A stretch of 64,000 bases of DNA from Bacillota bacterium (GTDB lineage Bacteria > Bacillota > Clostridia > Clostridiales > Clostridiaceae): contig JAJXWH010000022.1 of assembly GCA_021781745.1 (NCBI GenBank), positions 1 through 64,000 on the forward strand, given 5' to 3'. Below, in pieces: positions 9,171-17,873 of the stretch. The position numbers were made by a program, and so were the translations under genes. Position 1 is the first letter of the stretch. The number at the start of each line of letters is the position of its first letter. The notes below the pieces were generated by a model. It was not told the DNA's origin and did not search any database. It saw only the letters and a list, made by a program, of their open reading frames with translations.

Positions 9171-10220
9171 TTAAGCTATATATCTTTTGTAGGGTAACCG
9201 AATAGCAACTCCTGTCTCATCTGCTTTATATTGAGTATTATAAAGAGGTTCATTTCCTTGAAATAAATTTAATCCTATTGCATAAATAGCTTGTGCCATT
9301 TCAGCTGGATTTTGTATAACAGAACCTGCCATATATCCTTTCTTTATTAGCTCTTGAGCTTCCTCTGTTGCATCCACACCAACAACAGGTATAGTTTTTG
9401 TTTTGTCTCCCATATTATATCCATGACTTTGTAAGGCTTCAATAGCTCCTATTGCCATTTCGTCATTGTTAGCAATTATTGCTTCTATCTTCGTGCTGTA
9501 TTGCAAAAATAATGAATTTATAGCATCCCTTGCCATATCGCGTCTCCAATTGCTAACATTTAATGCAAGCTGCTCAGTTTTTATTCCAGCCTTATTTATT
9601 GATAAAATAGAGTATTGTGTTCTTTCCTGAGCTTCTATACTGCTACGTTCTCCTTGCAGCATAATATATTGCAAAATTCCATCATTATTCTTATCAATAA
9701 AGCTTCTATCATTGTTCCATAAGTTTATTAGGATCTCTCCCTGCAGTGAACCTGCTTCTTTTGCATTTGTACCTACATAATAAGATTTATTATATGCTTT
9801 TATGGGATCTATAGCAACTGGCTCTCTATTAAAAAAAACTACTGGAATATCTTTACTTTTTACCATATCAATAACTTCTTTTGTAGCCTGAGTATTAACT
9901 AAGTTTACCAACAAAAAATCTACTCTTTCATTTCTAATGATGCCATCAATAACTTCACTTTGTATTGCTTGGTTTCCTTTTCCATCAAAAAATTTAAATT
10001 CGACTTTTCCTGGATTTTGATTTTGTATCTCCTCTAAATTCTGCCTAACTAAAGAAATGAATTTATCTTCAAAGTCATATAACACCACATCTACAGATAC
10101 AGGTCTTTCTCTAAATTGATTTGTTTTAGCATTAACTTTCATATTGTTATCCATTAATATTGGCGAAAACATAATAATTACAATCCTTAAAATTACTAAT
10201 ATACTTCTAAGTGTTTTCAT
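9171..10220 (-). CDS. Galactose/glucose-binding-type solute-binding protein, solitary
   Basis: A 349-residue periplasmic-binding-protein family 1 member resembling MglB. A hydrophobic N-terminal segment (about 5-25) acts as signal or anchor; no lipobox Cys is seen. A calcium-loop-like stretch (DKNNDGILQY, about 176-185) matches the EF-hand-like loop of galactose-binding protein. No permease or ATPase gene is adjacent, so it either feeds a distant transporter or serves as a sugar sensor for a membrane receptor. RBS GAGAGGG precedes the ATG. Confidence 0.85.
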   Translation of the reverse strand: MKTLRSILVILRIVIIMFSPILMDNNMKVNAKTNQFRERPVSVDVVLYDFEDKFISLVRQNLEEIQNQNPGKVEFKFFDGKGNQAIQSEVIDGIIRNERVDFLLVNLVNTQATKEVIDMVKSKDIPVVFFNREPVAIDPIKAYNKSYYVGTNAKEAGSLQGEILINLWNNDRSFIDKNNDGILQYIMLQGERSSIEAQERTQYSILSINKAGIKTEQLALNVSNWRRDMARDAINSLFLQYSTKIEAIIANNDEMAIGAIEALQSHGYNMGDKTKTIPVVGVDATEEAQELIKKGYMAGSVIQNPAEMAQAIYAIGLNLFQGNEPLYNTQYKADETGVAIRLPYKRYIA

Positions 10221-10389
10221 TAAAAACCCTCTCTTTCACTTCTAAGTAGTATTAGTATTATCATATTAAATTGTAATATTACATTATTTCATTTTTTAAT
10301 TAAACATATTATAAATATTCAGTTTCATTTAAACTAACTAATTTTTCTATGTTTCAAAGAGACAATATCAAAAAAGTTGATTAATTATC

Positions 10390-11424
10390 TTACCTCCAGG
10401 TACTATCACTTAACCCATAGTTTTTATCCAAATCAAGTATAAATCCATGAACAGTTCCATTACCATTAACTATAGTCATTTTTCGTAATCGAATATCTTC
10501 AGATATATTAACTGAAGTATCTGCTACAGCATTGGCAATAACCTTTAATAAATCTTTTTCAGCCATACTAGGCTTTTGAATAAGAGCAGCGTCAATAATT
10601 TTAGCTGCCTCCGGACTAATACTTCCATTCTGCACTGCAATATCAAAAGCTAAAGCAAAGCCCCTCACTGTTTTTAAATTATACTTATTACAAATAAGCA
10701 TTGCTTGTCCAACTTTATATGCTTCAGCATCACTTTCAATATTTATAAAGTGTGCATTATTGCATAAATTAACAAACTGGGAATACCAAGGCTGCATAAT
10801 TGTATTTCCAGAATCATTTATAGACTTAGCCCATATAAGTTGATTTTCTTTATTATCAAGCAGCATTTTATGAATACTATCATAGTTACTTCCAAAAATA
10901 CTTCTCATTTCAGAATTATATTCCCTATCCATTCTATTAAGAAGAGGCTGCAAAGTTCCTTGACCTATACACCATTGAAGATACCCTAATGATAAACCTT
11001 GTCCATCAAAATTTCCTGCAATTTGATTAGAATTTCCAACTTCAAATTGCTTACTAATATTTTCTGCAACATTAACTACATCATCACTTGGAGACACATA
11101 ATGCTGTATGTATGCATCACTCACATAGGCAATATTATTATTATATATAATCTTATCCCATGCAGAACCATTAGCATTTATAGTATCTAATATTTGAACA
11201 TTTTCAAAATTATATAAATACCCCTCTACAGTCCCATCCAAACTTGGAGCGAGTCTTACTTTTAAATCAATTTGAAGCTCTGGATTATATACATATGCTC
11301 TATTTTTTTCTTTAGTTGTGCTTTGATCTAATGTAGCTGCACTTGCATTAACTGTGCCAACAAAAACACTGTTTGCAACAATTAATAAGCTAAGTAAACT
11401 TACAACTATTTTATTTCTTTTCAT
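10390..11424 (-). CDS. Secreted SH3-domain protein, putative cell-wall hydrolase
   Basis: A 344-residue protein with a cleavable signal peptide (cut near VNASAA, about 25-30). A bacterial SH3 domain (about 40-108) would bind peptidoglycan; the C-terminal domain (about 115-344) has the FEVG and GLSLGYLQWCIGQG signatures seen in clostridial putative lysozyme- or chitosanase-like domains. The conserved E of FEVG is a plausible acid residue. Predicted role: wall remodelling outside the cell. The enzymatic assignment is inference. RBS AGGAGG is ideal. Confidence 0.75.
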   Translation of the reverse strand: MKRNKIVVSLLSLLIVANSVFVGTVNASAATLDQSTTKEKNRAYVYNPELQIDLKVRLAPSLDGTVEGYLYNFENVQILDTINANGSAWDKIIYNNNIAYVSDAYIQHYVSPSDDVVNVAENISKQFEVGNSNQIAGNFDGQGLSLGYLQWCIGQGTLQPLLNRMDREYNSEMRSIFGSNYDSIHKMLLDNKENQLIWAKSINDSGNTIMQPWYSQFVNLCNNAHFINIESDAEAYKVGQAMLICNKYNLKTVRGFALAFDIAVQNGSISPEAAKIIDAALIQKPSMAEKDLLKVIANAVADTSVNISEDIRLRKMTIVNGNGTVHGFILDLDKNYGLSDSTWR

Positions 11425-11525
11425 CTGCTAAAGCCTCCTATTATAATATATCTATATTTTACCACATAATAATATAAGTTTTGAATTATAATATCTTAAA
11501 ATTACCTTAATTTAATCACAAAATA

Positions 11526-11558
11526 AAAACAGTAGTTTCTTTCCCTCACTACTGTTTT
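11526..11558 (-). terminator. Terminator after 11642-11902
   Basis: Perfect 11-bp stem (AAAACAGTAGT with its complement); on the minus strand it ends in a T run. Terminates the small gene just upstream. Confidence 0.8.
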
Positions 11559-11641
11559 ATATATTATTTCTATTATATGTTTTCATGTTATTCTATTTTA
11601 TCCTCTCCAATTATTCTCACCAAATTAAATGTAATATACTT

Positions 11642-11902
11642 TTAACTTATTTCTTCTATAGATAATAACCTTGGTTCAGCACCTTTTTGGATTTTTATAT
11701 AAACTTTAGCCATCTTCATTTGAAGATTTTTTATCACTGATTTTACCTTACATATAAAATAATAATCTTCTGCTCCATTAGTCACTACTGCTATTGGATT
11801 AAAGTTCCATCCATTTATGCCATCTAATGCCTTACTCAGTATTTGCTTATCTTCACTTGTAACCGATTCTTTTATTTTTAACTCATAATTTTCTTTTGCC
11901 AT
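11642..11902 (-). CDS. Conserved small protein of unknown function
   Basis: An 86-residue soluble protein. The start is the ATG at 11902 (MAKENYEL), served by AAAGGGG about 11 bases upstream, rather than the longer frame from 11962. The sequence alternates beta-like strands (YYFICKVKSV, AKVYIKI). I recognise no named family. It forms a single-gene transcript ended at 11526-11558. Confidence 0.65.
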   Translation of the reverse strand: MAKENYELKIKESVTSEDKQILSKALDGINGWNFNPIAVVTNGAEDYYFICKVKSVIKNLQMKMAKVYIKIQKGAEPRLLSIEEIS

Positions 11903-12100
11903 AATCTTCGTTCCCCTTTCCAATAAATATCTTATCATTAATTCTTGACAACTTTTTGGCAAATATATTAACCTTCTTTTAAGAAACTATTACAAAAAAA
12001 TTAAGATTACAGCCTTTACATCCATAATTAATCCGCTCAGTACCTATGATTTAATAATTTTAAAATTCATAAGTAATAAAAAAATTTATATAAATAATAA

Positions 12101-12128
12101 AAGAATCCTATCTATATCTAGGATTCTT
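12101..12128 (-). terminator. Terminator after the Spo0E-like gene
   Basis: Perfect AAGAATCCTA stem with a short loop; followed on the minus strand by T-rich sequence 8 bases after the Spo0E-like stop codon. Confidence 0.75.
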
Positions 12129-12135
12129 AAGTCAA

Positions 12136-12306
12136 CTATTTTATTTTCTTCTTTAGTAGTTTATAATATTCATTCAGCACATGGTTTAAATTTTCACTCG
12201 CTATAATTACTTGTATATCTATTAGTTTTTCTCCATTATCTATAATCTTATGTAACGCTTCTCTCATTCTATAAATCGCCTGCTCGGTTTCTTCTAAATT
12301 CACCAA
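12136..12306 (-). CDS. Spo0E-like aspartyl-phosphate phosphatase (short)
   Basis: A 56-residue protein. RBS GAGGTGA sits 7 bases before a TTG at 12306; a GTG at 12303 is an alternative. It shows the Spo0E family layout: helix 1 with the arginine (AIYRMREALHKII), a turn, then helix 2 with the family serine region, here SENLNHVLNEYY in place of the usual SQxLD. Spo0E-type phosphatases dephosphorylate Spo0A~P and delay sporulation. The divergence from SQxLD leaves its activity uncertain. Confidence 0.7.
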   Translation of the reverse strand: MVNLEETEQAIYRMREALHKIIDNGEKLIDIQVIIASENLNHVLNEYYKLLKKKIK

Positions 12307-12378
12307 ATTATATCACCTCTCGCTTTTTTATTAGTATAATACTCTGGTAATATATTTGGCTGTATCATTTGTTACATG

Positions 12379-12420
12379 AAAAGTCCCTCTGAAACTCTCA
12401 GAGGGACTTTTACTTTTTTA
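12379..12420 (+). terminator. Strong intrinsic terminator without an obvious gene
   Basis: A 14-bp perfect stem (12379-12392 with 12398-12411), 5-base loop, T-rich tail on the plus strand. No plus-strand gene is seen upstream, so it may end an unannotated transcript or insulate the region. Confidence 0.65.
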
Positions 12421-12660
12421 TTCTATTATTTTTATTGCTTCCTCATTACCTTATCAACTGATTGAATCACATTTATAATTACATTTTCTTATTTGTTAAA
12501 TTATATCACAAACTTACACAGTATTCCTAAAATGTCAATGTGCGAATATTATAATATAGAGATTAGAAGTTTTACCTATAATTTTATTAATTTGGGGATT
12601 AGACTTCAGTAACTAGTGAATCAATGCCTTGCAGACTTTTATCATCAATAATCTATGTAG

Positions 12661-12701
12661 AAAAAAGCAAAGGTAAACTAAGTATTTTCACTTAATTTAC
12701 C
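12661..12701 (-). terminator. Terminator after 12713-12880
   Basis: Stem GGTAAACTAAGT against ACTTAATTTACC; on the minus strand followed by T-rich sequence. It ends the small gene 12713-12880 and resembles the terminator at 7476-7518. Confidence 0.7.
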
Positions 12702-12712
12702 ACTAGAAATAT

Positions 12713-12880
12713 TTATACTCGTAAAAATTTTTCATAAGTCTCTATCTTGTCCTCACTATTGTTTTTCTTTAACCATCTGTTATATTCTATAATAAAATCT
12801 TCTATTGTTTTTATATCTAACTTAGCGTTCTTTTTTCTTTTCATTTCTGCGTACATATTTATTTTGATTATATTTCCCAT
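12713..12880 (-). CDS. Small basic protein, paralogue of 15329-15499
   Basis: A 55-residue, lysine-rich protein. ATG at 12880 is preceded by AGAGGTGAG. The sequence opens MGNIIKINMYAE, continues with a KRKKN patch, and ends RWLKKNNSEDKIETYEKF. The protein at 15329-15499 has the same plan with many identities (INxYAE, WLKKNN, EDKIE, YEKFLRV), so both are real genes and products of duplication. Family and function not recognised; both lie around the deaminase gene. Confidence 0.7.
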   Translation of the reverse strand: MGNIIKINMYAEMKRKKNAKLDIKTIEDFIIEYNRWLKKNNSEDKIETYEKFLRV

Positions 12881-13055
12881 TTCTCTCACCTCTTTTATAA
12901 ATATATGATAATATTAATTTCTTGTGATTTTATTATTAAAATAATTAATTTTTCATGATTTTTGTAAACATTATCATTAAAATATTTAAGAAATTAAGTT
13001 TTCCTATATTATTGACACGAATTCCCTTTTTTAATAACAATTAATAAAAAACTAT

Positions 13056-13089
13056 ACAAATCGTAAAATAATTGATATTATAATATCAA
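13056..13089 (+). promoter_or_regulatory. Promoter with overlapping palindromic operator
   Basis: A perfect 18-bp palindrome (13072-13089, TTGATATTATAATATCAA) contains a TATAAT -10 box at 13079-13084. The -35 region is weak. A repressor bound at the palindrome would cover the -10 box. Inference from sequence only. Confidence 0.45.
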
Positions 13090-13131
13090 GAAAAAATCTA
13101 ATTTTATATTTCAACTAAACAGTGTAGAGTT

Positions 13132-13169
13132 AACCACTTTGAAATTACTCATTTCAAGGTGGTTTTTTT
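13132..13169 (+). terminator. Leader terminator/attenuator before the deaminase gene
   Basis: A stem matching at 13 of 14 positions (13132-13145 with 13151-13164) is followed by seven T, 6 bases before the RBS and 21 bases before the ATG. All neighbouring upstream genes are on the other strand, so it is best read as an attenuator in the gene's own leader. Confidence 0.65.
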
Positions 13170-13189
13170 ATTTTAAGGAGGATTTTATA

Positions 13190-14557
13190 ATGAAAACTTT
13201 GCTTTTAAGGAATATTAGGCATGTCATAACCTTTAATGACAAAGAAGAAGTATTTGAGAATGTAGACATATTAATTGAAGGCCCTAAAATTATTTCAATC
13301 GGAACTAGCCTTGACGTCCCCTCTGAAACTGAAGTAATTGATTGCACTGGACTTATAGCTTTGCCTGGGTTTGTAAATACTCATCATCATTTATATCAAA
13401 CTCTCTTTAGAGGGATTAAAGAAGTTCAGGAACAGCCACTATTTCCATGGCTTATAGGGCTTTATGAATTTTGGAAAAATATAACCCCAGAAGCTGTCTA
13501 TTATGGTGCTTTAGTAGGTTTCAGTGAGCTTTTAAGAACTGGATGCACATTAACTTCAGATCATCATTATGTTTTTCCAAATAACCAGCCACATACATTG
13601 ATTGATGATCAAATAAGAGCAGCACAAGAAATCGGAATTCGCTTTACCGCAACAAGAGGTTCTATGTCCTTAGGCAGAGATCAAGGTGGTCTTCCTCCAA
13701 TGTCTGTTATTCAAACTGAAGATAAAATATTAATAGATAGCGAAAGACTTATAAACAAATATCACGATATAAGTGAATTTGCAATGACAAGAATAGCTCT
13801 TGCACCGTGTTCACCTTTTTCGGTTACTAAAGATTTGATGGTTGAAACTAAGAATTTAGCTAGAAAAAAAGGGGTTATGCTTCATACCCATCTTGCGGAA
13901 ACTCTTGATGAAGAAAGATTCTGCATTGAAAAGTACGGTAGAAGACCATTTGAGCTTATGGAAGATCTTGAATGGGTTGGTCCTGATGTTTGGTATGCCC
14001 ATGGTATATACCTTAGCGATGCAGAAATAGATAGATTAAATGGTTCTGGTATTGCCCACTGTCCTTCTTCAAATATGAAACTTAATAGTGGTATTTGCAG
14101 AACTTCTGATATATATGGAAAAGGTGGACGCATTAGTATAGCAGTTGATGGAAGTGCAAGTAATGATGGTTCTAACATGTGGGAAGAAGTTAGACGTGCA
14201 TACCTTCTTAATCACTTAAAATATGGTACTGAAGGCCTTAATGCCTATGAAATATTAAAAATTGCAACTAGAGGCGGTGCAGATGTTTTAGGCCGACCTG
14301 ATACTGGAAGACTTGATTCTGGAAAGGCCGCTGATATAATATTATTTGATTTAAACGGTGTAGAATATGCCGGCTGCCATGACCCTCTTGTTTCACTTGT
14401 GTGCCTTGGAAATTCAAGTTATACAAAGATGACTATTGTTAACGGAAAAGTAGTATCAAAAGATGGACAGCTTATTACTATGAATACAGCTGAAATTAGG
14501 AAGACTGCTCATAGCATAGCTGAAGATATAATTAATTACCAAAGGTCCAAGAAATGA
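13190..14557 (+). CDS. Amidohydrolase, probable 8-oxoguanine deaminase
   Basis: A 455-residue amidohydrolase of the hydroxyatrazine/8-oxoguanine deaminase group. Metal-site motifs: GFVNTHHHLYQTLFRG (about 62-77), HTHLAET (about 237-243) and the late aspartate of VDGSASNDGSNM. These resemble bacterial 8-oxoguanine deaminase, which makes urate and ammonia in purine salvage or damage clearance; guanine deaminase and triazine hydrolases are alternatives. I chose ATG 13190 because AAGGAGGA (13175-13182) precedes it; a longer in-frame reading from 13139 runs through the terminator hairpin. Single-gene unit. Confidence 0.8.
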   Translation: MKTLLLRNIRHVITFNDKEEVFENVDILIEGPKIISIGTSLDVPSETEVIDCTGLIALPGFVNTHHHLYQTLFRGIKEVQEQPLFPWLIGLYEFWKNITPEAVYYGALVGFSELLRTGCTLTSDHHYVFPNNQPHTLIDDQIRAAQEIGIRFTATRGSMSLGRDQGGLPPMSVIQTEDKILIDSERLINKYHDISEFAMTRIALAPCSPFSVTKDLMVETKNLARKKGVMLHTHLAETLDEERFCIEKYGRRPFELMEDLEWVGPDVWYAHGIYLSDAEIDRLNGSGIAHCPSSNMKLNSGICRTSDIYGKGGRISIAVDGSASNDGSNMWEEVRRAYLLNHLKYGTEGLNAYEILKIATRGGADVLGRPDTGRLDSGKAADIILFDLNGVEYAGCHDPLVSLVCLGNSSYTKMTIVNGKVVSKDGQLITMNTAEIRKTAHSIAEDIINYQRSKK

Positions 14558-14810
14558 TGATAATTTAACTTTTAAATATTTTCTATAAAAGGTATTTTTC
14601 ACATTACTCCTTATACAAGTAAATTATAACACACTTTCCACCTAAATATCATTTGATATAGCTTCAAAGAACGTGTATCGTGAGAACTATTGAAGCAGTT
14701 ATATAATATATCTATTCTTTTAATACTTGGTATTATTTAAAATAAATATTCATATAATAATAATGCCTTTATGATAGATTCTCTTTTCTCAAATTATTAT
14801 TTACCCCTTG

Positions 14811-14832
14811 ACCCCTTTTACAGGGGTTTTTT
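14811..14832 (+). terminator. Terminator
   Basis: Short stem ACCCCT/AGGGGT followed by six T on the plus strand, about 255 bases after the deaminase stop. Within the gap 14558-15283 no gene is seen. Confidence 0.6.
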
Positions 14833-14871
14833 CATCATTAATTATTTTTTCTTAAATAAAAATTAACTATA

Positions 14872-14939
14872 AAAATACCCTGTATTGTCTAAATATCTTT
14901 CAAGTTCAAACTTAAGACTTCGACTTTACAGGGTATTTT
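14872..14939. terminator. Long bidirectional hairpin
   Basis: Perfect 13-bp outer stem (14872-14884 with 14927-14939) bearing an inner AAGTT/AACTT stem; A- and T-rich ends allow termination in either direction. Confidence 0.55.
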
Positions 14940-15090
14940 ATGCAACTGGGTATGAAATATTATAAGTGTACTAAATAACATGTTAAGGGAAAATGCTATT
15001 TGTATTTACACTTAATATATTATTCGTATTTTAATCGTATTATCTGACAAAAAACTTTAGTAAATAATTATGGATATAATAATAAAGAAA

Positions 15091-15110
15091 GATAAGTATC
15101 ACTACTTATC
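15091..15110. terminator. Small hairpin, possible terminator
   Basis: Perfect 8-bp stem GATAAGTA/TACTTATC with a 4-base loop; third hairpin in a 770-base gap with no coding potential. Confidence 0.4.
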
Positions 15111-15275
15111 TTCCTTTATACTTGTTTTCTAATTTTATATTTGAATTGTTTTGCATATAATTAAAATATCATATTTTTCCAAAATAATCTATATTATTCT
15201 AATTTATTATAGAAATTCACAAAATATATTATCTTAAAATAGGAAGTTCTCCTAAAATTTATTTTAAATGCAGTA

Positions 15276-15320
15276 AAAAAAATAAAGGTGTATTAAATCC
15301 TTTTAATTTAATACACCTTT
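15276..15320 (-). terminator. Terminator after 15329-15499
   Basis: Perfect 14-bp stem (15284-15297 with 15307-15320); on the minus strand it runs into eight T. It follows the stop codon of the small gene by 8 bases. Confidence 0.85.
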
Positions 15321-15328
15321 ATAAATGA

Positions 15329-15499
15329 TTATCGAACACGTAAAAACTTCTCATAAGATTCTATTTTATCCTCTCTGTTATTCTTTTTTAACCAATCTTT
15401 GTATTTTAAAATAGTCTCTTCTACCGTTTCTAACTTCAGCTTATTCTTTTCTTTTCTCTTGCTTTCTGCATACAAATTAATTTTAAATATCTTTCCCAC
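15329..15499 (-). CDS. Small basic protein, paralogue of 12713-12880
   Basis: A 56-residue protein starting at GTG 15499 with a very strong RBS (AGGAGGTGA). It opens MGKIFKINLYAE, has a KRKEKNK patch and ends WLKKNNREDKIESYEKF plus LRVR. Shares its whole plan with the 55-residue protein at 12713-12880. Clean RBS and terminator on both copies make them convincing genes although the family was not recognised. Confidence 0.72.
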   Translation of the reverse strand: MGKIFKINLYAESKRKEKNKLKLETVEETILKYKDWLKKNNREDKIESYEKFLRVR

Positions 15500-15677
15500 T
15501 CCTTCTCACCTCCTTATACGATTATAATACAATGTATTTTTTAACTTTATGTGTATAAGAATGTTAAGAAGTAATTAAATAAAACAAATAAGGTTGGAAT
15601 CTAATCTATCATCCACCTCATTTGTTTTTAATTCCCACTATTTATTCACTTAATTTAATCCATTATAATCTATTAAT

Positions 15678-16040
15678 CTAAATATTCTCTACAAATTGTA
15701 TTTTTAATCCATTAGGATCTAACACATAGAAAAATTTTGTATGTGGATTTGGTTGAAATGGACCGCTATGAATAGACATCCCTTTCTCTTTAACAGTGTT
15801 CATCATTTCCTCAACATTTTTCACTTCAAAACCAAGGGAAATATATTCTCCATAATACACTTCTTCTACACTATCATCGCATATTAATTCAACTTTTGTT
15901 TCTCCATCTCCTAAAAACGCAATTTCTCTTCCTGGACCAGCATTAAATCTATTGATCATACTAAGCCCAACGACGTCTACATAAAACTTCAAAGATTCAT
16001 CTAAATTTTTAACTTTTATTGTAGTCCAACAAAATTTCAT
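15678..16040 (-). CDS. VOC-family (glyoxalase/bleomycin-resistance fold) protein
   Basis: A 120-residue protein made of the two beta-alpha-beta-beta-beta repeats of the VOC superfamily: WTTIKVKNLDESLKFYVDVVG at the start and FFYVLDPNGLKIQFVENI at the end, where the late glutamate of typical metal sites is replaced by Q. May be a lactoylglutathione-lyase-like enzyme or a small-molecule-binding protein. RBS GGAGGAA. Lies 39 bases after the next gene, likely co-transcribed with it. Confidence 0.85.
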   Translation of the reverse strand: MKFCWTTIKVKNLDESLKFYVDVVGLSMINRFNAGPGREIAFLGDGETKVELICDDSVEEVYYGEYISLGFEVKNVEEMMNTVKEKGMSIHSGPFQPNPHTKFFYVLDPNGLKIQFVENI

Positions 16041-16079
16041 AATTCATTCCTCCAAAATTATATTTTTAACACCTCTAAA

Positions 16080-16757
16080 TTAAGCTTCAGTAATCCAGTA
16101 TTTTTCTATTTCTACAGCCTCTACATATTCTTGTTTTAATTCTGTAAGTTTCTTATATTGTTCTGTAAATCCATGTGACTTCTGTGTCTGTTCATTTGTC
16201 CAAATTTCCATAATACATATATCATCGCTGGAATTTGTTGGCACATAATAGTCATATTTATAGTTACCAGGTTCCTCTTTAGACAATTGAATAATACCTT
16301 GTTCTTTTACCTTATTATAGAATTCATCTCGTTTTCCTTTGCAGATGTGATAACGCACATTTACCATTAGTAATCTTTGCATTTTTTCAAGAGCATTTTC
16401 ATAGCTATATGCTCTTATGACTGCGAAATATTTTGCAAATTCTTTTGTCCACATATCCATTTCTTCTTCAATTTCATTTACTTCATTCATAATAAAGCAA
16501 ACTATTTTGCATGTTGTTTGTGCCATACCCGGTAATAGTACAGAAAAACCCCACTCTACATCTTCTTTCTCATCTTCAAAGCCATTTCTAGCATCAACAA
16601 TAAGTTTGCTGCCTACATTTTCCTTAAGAAGTTCCCATGTAAATGTTGTTGGCTTTCTATAATTCTCTCCGGACGCAAATTTTTTCCATGTAAGTAAAAC
16701 TGTATTATCCTTCTCTAGAAATTTTACATTACAACATTCAGAATTAAACTCTTTCAT
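16080..16757 (-). CDS. Two-domain protein with C-terminal antibiotic-biosynthesis-monooxygenase fold
   Basis: 225 residues from ATG 16757, chosen because GGGAGG lies 7 bases upstream; the frame stays open to 16838 but has no RBS there. The N-terminal half (about 1-125) looks like a STAS-like ligand domain (SKLIVDARNGFEDEKEDVEWG). The C-terminal half (about 128-225, VNVRYHICKGKRDEFYNKV to WTNEQTQKSHG) matches the ABM fold of quinol monooxygenases. Cofactor-free oxygenase or stress role is inference. Confidence 0.6.
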   Translation of the reverse strand: MKEFNSECCNVKFLEKDNTVLLTWKKFASGENYRKPTTFTWELLKENVGSKLIVDARNGFEDEKEDVEWGFSVLLPGMAQTTCKIVCFIMNEVNEIEEEMDMWTKEFAKYFAVIRAYSYENALEKMQRLLMVNVRYHICKGKRDEFYNKVKEQGIIQLSKEEPGNYKYDYYVPTNSSDDICIMEIWTNEQTQKSHGFTEQYKKLTELKQEYVEAVEIEKYWITEA

Positions 16758-17091
16758 AAACATTCCTCCCATTATAAATATTATCAATTTTCTTTTTGTG
16801 AAATGTATTTTAACAAAATCAGTTACATTTACTTGCATTATTACACTTAGTATATCATAAATAAATATTTATTTTATAGTTACCAATACGTATTTTAATT
16901 CAATCTAATATAATGGATTTCAAAAATTAATCTAATAAATAAAAATTTCCAACTTATTCAGCTATTGTTAAGTATATACACTTAAAATAAAATTATAAAG
17001 TTTCTTAAATAACTAAAAAATTCTTTTACATTTCCAGATAAAATGAACTTTATCTCCTCTCTTCAAAAGAATCTAAAAAGGAGGCCATAAA
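16758..17091. other. Intergenic region between divergent genes
   Basis: 334 bases between divergently read genes, presumably holding both promoters. The RBS AGGAGG of the ABC gene lies at its right end. No RNA structure or ORF is supported. Confidence 0.4.
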
Positions 17092-17808
17092 ATGAATAAA
17101 AATATTATAGAAATGAAAAACATCATCAAAAGTTTTTATATCGGAACACCTAATCAACTAAATGTTCTTAAAAGTATAGATGTAAATATTAAAGAAGGTG
17201 AATTTGTATCTATTATTGGACAATCAGGCTCAGGTAAAAGTACTTTGATGAATATAATAGGTGCACTTGACAGAGCAACTTCTGGAACCTATATTTTAGA
17301 TGGAACTAATATTAATGATATATCAGATAATGGTTTATCTGACATACGAAATAGAAAAATAGGATTCGTATTTCAAACTTTTAATTTAATTCCTAGAAGT
17401 TCAGCTATTAAAAATGTTGAATTACCATTACTTTATGCAGGCATAAGCGGTAAAAAAAGAACACAGCTTGCAGAATATTATTTAGAACTTGTTGGCATGA
17501 AAGATAGAATGCAGCATCAACCAAATGAATTATCTGGAGGACAAAAGCAAAGAGTTGCTATTGCTAGAGCGCTTATTACAAACCCAAGTATTATACTTGC
17601 TGATGAACCAACAGGTGCACTTGATTCAACAACCGGACGGATAGTAATGGACTTATTTCATAAAATAAACAAAGAAGAAGGAAAAACTATAGTTCTTATA
17701 ACTCACAATAATGAACTCGCAGAGGAGACAGAAAGAATCATAACACTAAGAGATGGTTCCATAGTGTCTGAAGTAAGCAATTCAAACTTTGAAAATCTAC
17801 TTAAATAA
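17092..17808 (+). CDS. ABC transporter ATPase (MacB/LolD type), orphan
   Basis: A 238-residue ATPase with Walker A GQSGSGKST (about 43-51), Q-loop QTFNLIPR, signature LSGGQKQR (about 145-152), Walker B IILADEPTGALDS and switch histidine LITHN. The family works with FtsX/MacB permeases in antimicrobial-peptide resistance or lipoprotein export. No permease follows: a hairpin, then an opposite-strand gene. The partner was lost or lies elsewhere. Start chosen by AGGAGG upstream. Confidence 0.9.
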   Translation: MNKNIIEMKNIIKSFYIGTPNQLNVLKSIDVNIKEGEFVSIIGQSGSGKSTLMNIIGALDRATSGTYILDGTNINDISDNGLSDIRNRKIGFVFQTFNLIPRSSAIKNVELPLLYAGISGKKRTQLAEYYLELVGMKDRMQHQPNELSGGQKQRVAIARALITNPSIILADEPTGALDSTTGRIVMDLFHKINKEEGKTIVLITHNNELAEETERIITLRDGSIVSEVSNSNFENLLK

Positions 17809-17873
17809 CTCTGTTAATTTATATTTTAAGATGGCAGTCTAGCCTGCCCATGTAAATATTTGATATGTATTTA

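Noticed and set aside
13012-13131. Purine riboswitch before the deaminase gene
   Set aside because: The leader is short and lacks the paired loops and conserved core of purine aptamers; only the palindrome and the terminator are supported.
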